Source of the DNA: JBEKIK01 sp049509395
Lineage (GTDB): Bacteria > Planctomycetota > Planctomycetia > Pirellulales > Thermoguttaceae
Length of the DNA stretch: 32,058 bases
NCBI GenBank assembly: GCA_049509395.1
Contig: JBEKZY010000013.1
Span: 1-32,058, forward strand
Reading direction: 5' to 3'
The notes beneath the pieces are model-generated. The model was given only the letters and a program-made list of their open reading frames with translations, ran no database searches and had not been told where the DNA came from. A program made the translations under genes and the position numbers. Below are positions 7,306-14,329 of the stretch, piece by piece; within the stretch, counting starts at the first letter, position 1, and every line of letters starts with the position of its first letter.

Positions 7306-9522
7306 ATGCTGAACCCTGAAACCCGAACCCTGAACCCTGCAAGCTTAGTCTTTGTGGCAATCACGGCCGTTTTTTGCCAATTAGCCAGGGCTCAGTTCAT
7401 CATGCCCCCGGCCGGCACCCAGTTCGATCTGGCCGAGGGCGTCGAGCTTGACCGGGCCGAGGGCACGGCGCCGGCCCAATTGGAGCGGGTAAAAGCCTTT
7501 CTGGCCGACCGGAAATGGGACGAGGCCGTGGAAACGCTTTGCCAGTTAATGGAAAACTCCGAAGGCAAATTGCTGGGCGTGACCGAAAATCGCTTTGTCG
7601 GACTGCGCGAGTATTGTCAAATGCAACTGGCTTCGTTGCCGCCCGAAGCTTTGAAACTCTATCGCTCCCGAGTCGATCCCGGAGCGCGCAAATGGTACGA
7701 GGACGGCGTTGCCAATCGCGATCCCCGGTTGCTCAGAAAAGTCGTCGAGCAGGCCTTTGCCGGCAGTTGGGGCGACGAGGCCCTTTTGGCCCTGGGCGAC
7801 ATGGCCTTGGAATCGGGCGATTACACGGCGGCGCGCTGGTATTGGGAACGGATCATTCCCCATCCGCCGACGGCCGGTCAACCTTCGACATGGTTGGGAT
7901 ATCCGGACAGCGATATCGACCTGGCCGCAATTCGGGCGCGGCTGGTGCTGGCATCGATCTTGGAGGGTTCCCCGGCCAAAGCCCGCGAAGAACTTGACCA
8001 ATTCACCCGCTTGCACGGCGAAGCCTGCGGACGGCTGGGCGGGCTGGAAGTAAATTATGCCGAGGCCCTGGGCGCACTGTTGTCGGAAAGCGCCTCCTGG
8101 CCCGCGGAGCCGCAAAATTTCGACTGGCCGACCTTTGCCGGATCGCCGGCGCGAAACGCACTTGCCCCGCAAAAATCCGACGTAGGCGGCGTAGCCTGGC
8201 GCGTGCCGCTACCCGAGGTTGCAATGCCGGCTTCCGCACTTGGCGCCACGACCAACCTTCGGTCGGTGCCCGGCTTGTCCAACAGTACGGAAATCACGGT
8301 TGGGCAAGCCAACCGTGCCACCCATCTTTCGCTAAGTTATCATCCCGCGATTGTCGGCGATCTGGTGCTGGTCAACACGGCCCGGGAAGTTTTGGCCCTT
8401 CGTTTAAGCACGGGCAAACCGGCCTGGGGCCGTACATCCGGGGCCATTTTTCGCGACCCCATTGACCAAACCGCCGCCGATATTAATGGGCCGCCGGGCA
8501 CGCTGGGCACGCCGCGTTTTACCTTGACCGTCTTCGGCGATAAACTCTACGCCCTGATGGGCTCGGGCGTTACCAGCCTGCCGCAAGGCCAATCCGCCGA
8601 TATTCGGCCGGGTTATCTGGTCTGTTTGGACTTGGCCGCTGAAGGCCGCTTATTGTGGAAAATCGCTGCGGAAGAAGGCTGGGCCTTCGACGGTTCGCCG
8701 CTGGCCGATAGTGCAGGGGTGTACGTGGCAATGCGGCGGATCGACATCCGCCCGCGCGCTTACGCGGCGTGTTTCGATGCCCAATCGGGCCGGCTCCGCT
8801 GGCGGCAATTCGTGGCAAGCGCGGAAACGCCCGCCCGAGGCATGATGCACCAGGTAACACATGACCTGCTTACCCTGGCGGGCGATTCTATTTACTTCAA
8901 CACCAACCTGGGAGCGGTGGCGGCGATTAATATCGACGACGGGCGGCTGCGATGGGTCAGCCTATATCCACGCCAGCGGCACGGCGACCTGGCCTCGCCG
9001 GCAGCGCATTGGCAGCGAGACTTGAATCCCTGCCTGTATCATCAGGGCACGCTTTATGTGGCCCCGGCCGATAGTCCGCGAATTTTCGCCATCGACGCCC
9101 AAAGCGGCATGATCCTTTGGCAAACCGGCGAGCAAACGGAATATGCCCTCGATCTGCTGGGCGCCACGGATGAATATCTTATCGCCGGCGGAAACAAACT
9201 GTATTGGATCGGCCTGAAAGACGAAGACCGGGGACGGATCAAACACATCTGGCCCGAGGGCAACGATAAACCGGGTTTCGGCCGGGGCATAATTGCCGGC
9301 GGATACATCCTCTGGCCCACCCGCGAACAGATTTTGGTTTTTGATCTTAAAACCGCCCAGCCCCGTAAAACAATCGAACTTCTGCCCCGCGAGGCCCGGG
9401 GCGGCAACCTGCTGGCGACCAACCTCGGGCTGCTCATAGCAACCGATAATGAACTTATCGCCCTGGGCAAAACCGCTAATCCATCCCGGGAAAAACGACA
9501 AGAGATTGCAAAGATACCATGA
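7306..9522 (+). CDS. Secreted TPR-like/PQQ beta-propeller protein
   Basis: The 738-residue product has an export signal (about residues 13-30, ending ARAQF). An alpha-helical TPR-like half follows (about 50-260: LERVKAFLADRKWDEAVETL, DEALLALGDMALESGDYTAARWYWER). From about 320 it becomes a PQQ-type beta-propeller with blades such as VLALRLSTGKPAW, YAACFDAQSGRLRW, AAINIDDGRLRW and FAIDAQSGMILWQ. No catalytic residues of quinoprotein dehydrogenases were recognised, so it is probably a structural or binding propeller in the periplasm. Residues 1-12 are encoded by the C-rich repeat at 7309, and a second repeat is inserted in frame near residues 313-340. The ATG at 7306 has no ribosome site. Confidence 0.85.
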   Translation: MLNPETRTLNPASLVFVAITAVFCQLARAQFIMPPAGTQFDLAEGVELDRAEGTAPAQLERVKAFLADRKWDEAVETLCQLMENSEGKLLGVTENRFVGLREYCQMQLASLPPEALKLYRSRVDPGARKWYEDGVANRDPRLLRKVVEQAFAGSWGDEALLALGDMALESGDYTAARWYWERIIPHPPTAGQPSTWLGYPDSDIDLAAIRARLVLASILEGSPAKAREELDQFTRLHGEACGRLGGLEVNYAEALGALLSESASWPAEPQNFDWPTFAGSPARNALAPQKSDVGGVAWRVPLPEVAMPASALGATTNLRSVPGLSNSTEITVGQANRATHLSLSYHPAIVGDLVLVNTAREVLALRLSTGKPAWGRTSGAIFRDPIDQTAADINGPPGTLGTPRFTLTVFGDKLYALMGSGVTSLPQGQSADIRPGYLVCLDLAAEGRLLWKIAAEEGWAFDGSPLADSAGVYVAMRRIDIRPRAYAACFDAQSGRLRWRQFVASAETPARGMMHQVTHDLLTLAGDSIYFNTNLGAVAAINIDDGRLRWVSLYPRQRHGDLASPAAHWQRDLNPCLYHQGTLYVAPADSPRIFAIDAQSGMILWQTGEQTEYALDLLGATDEYLIAGGNKLYWIGLKDEDRGRIKHIWPEGNDKPGFGRGIIAGGYILWPTREQILVFDLKTAQPRKTIELLPREARGGNLLATNLGLLIATDNELIALGKTANPSREKRQEIAKIP
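7309..7340. repeat. TTCAGGGTT-type repeat, right arm of pair 2 (coding, possible G-quadruplex)
   Basis: Read on the minus strand this copy is nearly identical to the copy at 24622-24653, differing inside the shared stretch by one G in the central run. On the minus strand it has four GGG runs separated by loops of 3-5 bases, so it could form a G-quadruplex. It begins directly after the ATG of the PQQ gene and encodes residues 2-12. Confidence 0.75.
8242..8322. repeat. In-frame palindromic element inside the PQQ gene
   Basis: The first 47 bases (8242-8288) match 18319-18365 at about 41 of 47 positions and encode the same peptide pattern, TTNLRSxPG. The element folds well: GGCTTGTCCAAC (8272-8283) pairs with GTTGGGCAAGCC (8299-8310) at 11 of 12 positions. 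Alternatively, CACGGTTGG (8295-8303) pairs perfectly with CCAACCGTG (8309-8317) around a five-base loop. It sits between propeller segments, where a loop could tolerate an insertion. Confidence 0.7.
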
Positions 9523-9543
9523 ACACTAAATACGACGTTCCTC

Positions 9544-9645
9544 GTTCCCACGGTCCTTCGTGGGAACACGCCTACTGATAGGTCCTGCGCCGCCATCGAC
9601 GCGGAGCGTCGGAAAAAGTAGGTTCCCACGCAGAGCGTGAGAACC
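9544..9645. repeat. Cluster of three REP-like hairpins
   Basis: In the gap between the PQQ gene and moxR there are three palindromes. At 9544-9567, GTTCCCACG pairs perfectly with CGTGGGAAC. At 9597-9611, CGACGC pairs with GCGTCG. At 9621-9645, GGTTCCCACGC pairs with GCGTGAGAACC with one mismatch. The first and third share the TTCCCACG core, so they look like members of one family arranged as a composite. Confidence 0.75.
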
Positions 9646-9657
9646 AGGAGATCCAAA

Positions 9658-9684
9658 CCCCCGGTGTATTCACCGGGGGCTAAA
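9658..9684. repeat. REP-like hairpin CCCCCGGTG with CTAAA tail
   Basis: CCCCCGGTG (9658-9666) pairs perfectly with CACCGGGGG (9671-9679) across a TATT loop, followed by CTAAA. It ends 50 bases before the moxR start. Related hairpins lie at 1308 and 26038. It could end transcription from the PQQ gene, but the family resemblance argues for a dispersed repeat. Confidence 0.7.
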
Positions 9685-9734
9685 TGAGTTGAACACGAAC
9701 TAAAAACCCATCATAACCTGTAGCATATTTTCCC

Positions 9735-10781
9735 ATGAACACAAAAGACGACGTGCAAGCCGTTGCGGAACTAAACGAGGCATACCGCATGATTACCCAG
9801 CAACTAGGCAGGGTGATCGTGGGGCAGCGGCAAGTGATCGAAGAATTACTGGTGGCTATGTTCGCCCGGGGCCATTGCCTGCTGGTGGGCGTGCCCGGCC
9901 TGGCCAAGACGCTTTTGATCCGCACGCTGGCCGGCGCATTGTCGCTGGAGTTCCGCCGCATTCAATTCACGCCCGACCTCATGCCTTCGGACATCACCGG
10001 CACCGAAGTGATCCAGGAAGATAAACTTTCCGGCGTCCGGGAACTGCGGTTTTTGCAGGGGCCCATCTTCGGCAACGTGATCCTGGCCGATGAAATCAAC
10101 CGCACGCCGCCCAAAACCCAGGCCGCGCTCTTGGAAGCCATGCAGGAATATCAGATCACCATCGGCGGCAAACGGCACCCGCTCGATCAGCCGTTTTTCG
10201 TGCTGGCCACGCAAAATCCCATCGAGCAGGAGGGAACGTATCCGCTGCCCGAGGCCCAACTTGACCGGTTCATGTTCAACACGTTCGTCGATTATCCCGA
10301 CAGCGAGGAGGAATTCGACATCGTCAAGCGGACTACCGCGGACATAACCGCCACGGTCACGCCCACGCTTACCGGCTCTCGGATCCTGGAACTGCAAAAG
10401 ATCGTCCGCCGCGTGCCTGCGGCGGACCACGTGGTCCGCTACGCCTTGCAACTGGCCCGGCTCACCCGCCCGCATAAAGGCGAGGCCCCGGATTTCATCC
10501 GCGAGTACGTAAGCTGGGGAGCCGGTCCGCGCGCCAGCCAGTACATGGTGCTGGGTGCAAAGGCCCGGGCGGTGTTAAACGGCCGCTTTTATGCCGGAGT
10601 GGACGATATCCGCACGGTCGCTTTCCCGGTCCTGCGACACCGGATTATGACCAATTTCAACGCCGAGGCCGAGGGAATCAAGCCCGACGACATCATCCGC
10701 CGCTTGCTGGACACCGTCCCCGCCGATGGAGATGCTGATGACGAAAAACTGCCCGGTGTATTTCGCTCGGCGGAGAAATAA
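9735..10781 (+). CDS. moxR: MoxR-family AAA+ ATPase
   Basis: The 348-residue product is a standard MoxR ATPase. The Walker A motif GVPGLAKT is at residues 52-59, Walker B VILADE at 115-120 is followed by INRTPPKTQAALLEAM, and sensor 1 is in FVLATQNPIEQEGTYPLPEAQLDRF. The C-terminal helical lid follows. MoxR proteins act as chaperone-like ATPases that work with VWA proteins to insert metals or assemble complexes. Here it is the first gene of a row with DUF58 and VWA membrane proteins, so it very likely powers that system. It is cytoplasmic, and length and motifs are normal. The gap to the DUF58 gene is filled by an inverted repeat rather than the tight spacing expected. Confidence 0.95.
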   Translation: MNTKDDVQAVAELNEAYRMITQQLGRVIVGQRQVIEELLVAMFARGHCLLVGVPGLAKTLLIRTLAGALSLEFRRIQFTPDLMPSDITGTEVIQEDKLSGVRELRFLQGPIFGNVILADEINRTPPKTQAALLEAMQEYQITIGGKRHPLDQPFFVLATQNPIEQEGTYPLPEAQLDRFMFNTFVDYPDSEEEFDIVKRTTADITATVTPTLTGSRILELQKIVRRVPAADHVVRYALQLARLTRPHKGEAPDFIREYVSWGAGPRASQYMVLGAKARAVLNGRFYAGVDDIRTVAFPVLRHRIMTNFNAEAEGIKPDDIIRRLLDTVPADGDADDEKLPGVFRSAEK

Positions 10782-10793
10782 CACGTAAATTAC

Positions 10794-10945
10794 AACACGG
10801 AGGCACGGAGATCACGGAGTAATACATAAAATGTTCATTGGTTTGCACGATTAACAATTATATTATTATTCGGTATTGGCACTTTGATTATCTTTCGATG
10901 CCATAATAAAAACTGAAATCTCCGTGCCCTCCGTGTCTCCGTGTT
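10794..10945. repeat. MITE-like element with CACGGAG inverted arms
   Basis: The left arm 10794-10820 (AACACGGAGGCACGGAGATC and on) and the right arm 10920-10945 are inverted copies that match at 23 of 26 positions. Each arm is made of CACGGAG units. About 100 bases of very AT-rich DNA lie between. The element fills the moxR-DUF58 gap and has no open frame of its own, as expected of a non-autonomous element. Confidence 0.75.
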
Positions 10946-10955
10946 GAATAATCTT

Positions 10956-11852
10956 ATGAATAATTCCGACAGACAAAAACTCCTCGATCCGCAAATGCTG
11001 GCGAAATTGCAAGGGCTGCAACTCCGCGCACGGCAGATAGTCGAGGGATACGTGTCGGGCGTGCACCGCAGCCCGTTCCACGGATTTTCCATCGAGTTCG
11101 CCGAGCACCGCGAATACACCCCCGGCGACGATCTGCGTTACCTCGATTGGAAGGTCTTCGGCCGGACGGACAAGTTCTATCTCAAGCAATTCGAGGAAGA
11201 AACCAACCTGATTTGTTATCTGCTCTTGGATGCCAGCGAGAGCATGGCCTACAAAAGCGATCGGGCGGCGATGTCGAAGCTGGAATACGCCCAAAGCGCG
11301 GCCGCGGCTTTGTCATACCTGATTCTCAATCAGCAGGACAGCGTGGGCCTGGTAACTTTCGACGAGGAAATCCGCGCCCTGGTCCGGCCGGGCGGCAATC
11401 CCTCGCATCTTAAAGAAATTTTACAAGTCATGGAGACCTCGGAGGGCGGGCGAAAAACCGCCACCGGCCCCATCTTTCACGACTTGGCCGAACGCTTTAA
11501 AAAACGCGGAATTGTCGTGATCCTCAGCGATCTTTTCGACAACGTCGATGCCATGATGGCCGGTCTGAAGCACTTCCGACACCGCCGCCACGAAGTAATC
11601 ATAATGCACGTGCTCGATCCGGCCGAGGTGGATTTTCCCTTCGAGCAAGCCACGCTCTTCCGCGGTTTGGAACAATTGCCCGAGGTGCTGGTCGAACCCC
11701 GTGCAATCAGAAAAGCATATTTCGATGAATTCAACCGCTTTATCCGCAAAGTGAAAAAAGGCTGCCGCCAGCATCAGATCGATTACGTTCCGCTGAGGAC
11801 CGATCAATCGATGGAAGTGGTCCTGTCAACATATTTGGCGTCCAGGGGATAG
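10956..11852 (+). CDS. DUF58 protein with VWA-like fold
   Basis: The 298-residue product carries the DUF58 signature HREYTPGDDLRYLDWKVFGR (residues 51-70) followed by FYLKQFEEE. A von Willebrand A-like domain comes next, with the metal site DASES at 92-96. There is no membrane segment. DUF58 proteins are encoded next to moxR in most bacteria and are thought to be its partners or clients. I chose the ATG at 10956; the frame is open from a GTG at 10941, but that start lies in the right arm of the upstream repeat. The C-terminal part (about residues 180-290) matches the family without extra domains. Confidence 0.92.
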   Translation: MNNSDRQKLLDPQMLAKLQGLQLRARQIVEGYVSGVHRSPFHGFSIEFAEHREYTPGDDLRYLDWKVFGRTDKFYLKQFEEETNLICYLLLDASESMAYKSDRAAMSKLEYAQSAAAALSYLILNQQDSVGLVTFDEEIRALVRPGGNPSHLKEILQVMETSEGGRKTATGPIFHDLAERFKKRGIVVILSDLFDNVDAMMAGLKHFRHRRHEVIIMHVLDPAEVDFPFEQATLFRGLEQLPEVLVEPRAIRKAYFDEFNRFIRKVKKGCRQHQIDYVPLRTDQSMEVVLSTYLASRG

Positions 11853-11858
11853 AAAGAA

Positions 11859-11976
11859 GGATGAGGGATGAGGGATAAGAGATGAGGGATGAATACTGAA
11901 TTTAAATGTTGATCGATCAAAAAAACCGCCTGTGGTTTTAGCAATAATTATTTTAAGTGGGCAGTGAACTGCCCAC
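11859..11976. repeat. Tandem GGATGAG run and GTGGGCAGT hairpin
   Basis: The gap between the DUF58 and BatA-like genes holds a seven-base tandem run (GATGAGG units, 11859-11895) and a perfect palindrome in which GTGGGCAGT (11957-11965) pairs with ACTGCCCAC (11968-11976). A start GTG of an extended frame lies in this hairpin. A relative of the GTGGGCAGT string occurs at 2861 after the DUF1570 gene. A GGATGAGG-like run, inverted, also occurs near 2955-2975. Confidence 0.6.
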
Positions 11977-12022
11977 CCCTTACAGGGCAATTCTCACCGT
12001 TCACTGCACACTGACTACTATT

Positions 12023-14245
12023 ATGCCCCCGCTGCCGCCTATAATCGCCTTTGGATTTTTCAACCTGCCCATGCTGGGTTGGCTGGCGGCGGCCTCCGCG
12101 CCCATATTGATCCATCTTTGGGCCCGGCGGCATTACCGGCAGACAACTTGGGCGGCAATCGAATTTCTGCTTGCGGCCGTAAAGCGGCACACGCGGCGGA
12201 TGTTCTTTGAACAATGGTTGTTGCTCATAATCCGCATGGCGATAATCATACTTTTAGTGTTTGCCGTGGCCGAGCCGTATTGGCAACGTCCGGGGCTGGC
12301 CGCGAGCGGCGGCGGAACCGTGCACCGGATGTTGGTCGTCGACGCCTCGTTATCCATGGATTTCAAACCTACCGACCAGAGCCGCTTTGAAAAGGCCAAG
12401 GAACTGGCAAGGCAGATTGTCGAAGACAGTCGCCAGGGCGACGTTTTTACGCTTCTTTTGATGTCCTCGCCTACCCGGGTGGTGGTCGGCAAGCCGGCCC
12501 TGGAGCATGCGGAAATTCTCCGCGAAATCGAGGTCCTTAAGCCCGCCCAAACCACGGCCGATCTGCCCGGCGCCTTGGCGGCGATCGAACAACTTATTCC
12601 CAAGGCGCAACGGGAGAATCCGCGAATAACCCAACACGAAATATATTTCCTCACCGATTTGCAGCGTGTAACTTGGTCGCCGAAACTGGGCCAAACGGCA
12701 CTGGCCGAATTCCGCCGCCGCAGCGCCGCATTGGCCGATATGGCCGAGATCGTTATTCTCGACGTGGGCCAGCCTGATGCCGAAAACCTGGCGGTAACCG
12801 CCTTTAGTACCGGCGATCCGGTGGTGATTGCCCTCCGCGATGTAAATCTCGCAACCTCGATCAAAAATTTCGGCCGCCAAACCCGCACGCGACAGTTGGT
12901 GGAATTACTGGTCGACGGGCGGCGGATCGAACAAAAAATCGTCGACGTGCCGGCCGGCGAGGAAATCACTCTAAACTTTGTTCATCGTTTTGAAACGCCG
13001 GGTGATCATGCCCTGGAAATTCGCGCCGCCGGCGACGCCTTGGAAGAGGATAATCACCGCTTTCTGGCCGTTAACGTGCGGCAAGAGATTCGCGTTTTGT
13101 GCATCGACGGCCGGCCAAGCGGCCAAACGTTCCGAGGCCCGACCGATTATCTGGTCGAGGCTTTGGCGCCGCAAGGCGATGATTCGCGGCAAATCGCGAT
13201 TAAACCCGAGGTTGCCGCCGAATCCGCGCTGGTCGAGCGCGAACTGGCGCCCTACGATTGCGTATTTATCTGCAACGTTGCCCAATTCACTCCGCACGAG
13301 GTCCGGTTGCTGCACAATTATTTGCGGAGCGGGGGGAACTTGGTGTTCTTTCTCGGCGATCAGGTGCTGCCCGAGCAATACAACAGAGAGATGGCCGGCG
13401 AAACAACAAGCGGCCGGGAGGGCAGGGCAGGGGAGGGGCGCATCTTGCCCGCTCGACTGGCAGCGGTAATCGACCAGCCGCAACTCCGCCTCGATCCGCT
13501 CGGGTTTCGGCATCCGATTCTGAATGCCTTTCGCGGCCGGGGCGAAACCGCGCTTATCACCACGCCGGTTTTCAAATATTTCAAGCTGCAAGTGCCAAAA
13601 AATTCCACCGCCCGGGTCGTTTTAGCCGCGTCAAGCGGCGATCCGTTGGTGGTGGAAGAGAAGATCGAGCGCGGGCATGTTATTTTGTTGGCCACCTCGG
13701 CCGATACGTCTTGGACGGCCATGCCGCTCTGGCCCAGCTTCCTGCCGCTGGTTCAAGAGATTTTGGCCTTCTGCCTGGGCGGCAATGCCAAAGAGCGCAA
13801 TCTGGAAGTGGGCGATCCGATTGCCGCGCCCGCGCCTTCAGCTTCGGCCGACGTGCCCGTGACAATGCAAACGCCTGACGGACGCACTCAGCCGGTACGG
13901 CGGCGAACTCAAGACGGCGCGAGCCTGCTCGAATTTGCCGACACGACCCAAAGCGGCATGTACGCGGCCCGCTTCGGCCCGCCCATCGATCGGAGCCTGC
14001 TTTTTGCGGTCAACGTCGATACGGCGGAAAGCGACTTGGCACAACTTTCAGCCGATGAGTTGCAGGCGGAAGTGTGGCCGGGCGTGGCGTTTCTGCACCA
14101 GACCGCTTGGCAAAACGCCGGCCGCCCGGCGATCGGGGCCTCGCTTGCCGGCGCCGGCTTGCAGGTGGAAATGTTGTATATGGTTTTAGGTTTATTATTC
14201 CTGGAAACTTTTTTGGCCTGGCGTTTCGGATATCACGCGACATGA
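12023..14245 (+). CDS. BatA-like membrane protein with VWA domain
   Basis: The 740-residue product starts with the BatA N-terminal region: a hydrophobic segment (about residues 10-33), HLWARRHYRQTTWAAIEFL, and a second TM helix (about 63-83). A VWA domain follows with the DASLS metal site at 107-111. A CARDB-like beta region (about 260-350) and a glutamine-amidotransferase-like fold (about 355-450: IRVLCIDGRPSG, LHNYLRSGGNLVFF) come next. A TM helix lies at about 718-737. It is an inner-membrane protein and a likely partner of MoxR. I chose the ATG at 12023; an earlier start at 11957 lies in a repeat hairpin. Its stop overlaps an ATG (ATGA) that now looks like a decayed start of the next gene. 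Confidence 0.9.
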   Translation: MPPLPPIIAFGFFNLPMLGWLAAASAPILIHLWARRHYRQTTWAAIEFLLAAVKRHTRRMFFEQWLLLIIRMAIIILLVFAVAEPYWQRPGLAASGGGTVHRMLVVDASLSMDFKPTDQSRFEKAKELARQIVEDSRQGDVFTLLLMSSPTRVVVGKPALEHAEILREIEVLKPAQTTADLPGALAAIEQLIPKAQRENPRITQHEIYFLTDLQRVTWSPKLGQTALAEFRRRSAALADMAEIVILDVGQPDAENLAVTAFSTGDPVVIALRDVNLATSIKNFGRQTRTRQLVELLVDGRRIEQKIVDVPAGEEITLNFVHRFETPGDHALEIRAAGDALEEDNHRFLAVNVRQEIRVLCIDGRPSGQTFRGPTDYLVEALAPQGDDSRQIAIKPEVAAESALVERELAPYDCVFICNVAQFTPHEVRLLHNYLRSGGNLVFFLGDQVLPEQYNREMAGETTSGREGRAGEGRILPARLAAVIDQPQLRLDPLGFRHPILNAFRGRGETALITTPVFKYFKLQVPKNSTARVVLAASSGDPLVVEEKIERGHVILLATSADTSWTAMPLWPSFLPLVQEILAFCLGGNAKERNLEVGDPIAAPAPSASADVPVTMQTPDGRTQPVRRRTQDGASLLEFADTTQSGMYAARFGPPIDRSLLFAVNVDTAESDLAQLSADELQAEVWPGVAFLHQTAWQNAGRPAIGASLAGAGLQVEMLYMVLGLLFLETFLAWRFGYHAT

Positions 14246-14329
14246 GCGGCACATTGACTAGATGTTGGAACAGCAGTTGAACTGCTTTTCCAACGAACTG
14301 GAAATAACATGAGATGAGCGGCATATTGA
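14242..14329. repeat. Hairpin insertion flanked by 16-base direct repeats
   Basis: ATGAGCGGCACATTGA (14242-14257) and ATGAGCGGCATATTGA (14314-14329) match at 15 of 16 bases. Between them lies a hairpin (14264-14294) in which GTTGGAA plus AGCAGTT pairs with AACTGCT plus TTCCAAC around a short loop. The first copy overlaps the BatA-like stop codon as ATGA. The second is the start of the following gene. Confidence 0.7.

Noticed and set aside
14242..14280. Twelve-codon frame starting at the ATGA overlap
   Set aside because: It encodes MSGTLTRCWNSS and stops in the hairpin; the matching sequence at 14314 is the true gene start, so this is a remnant.
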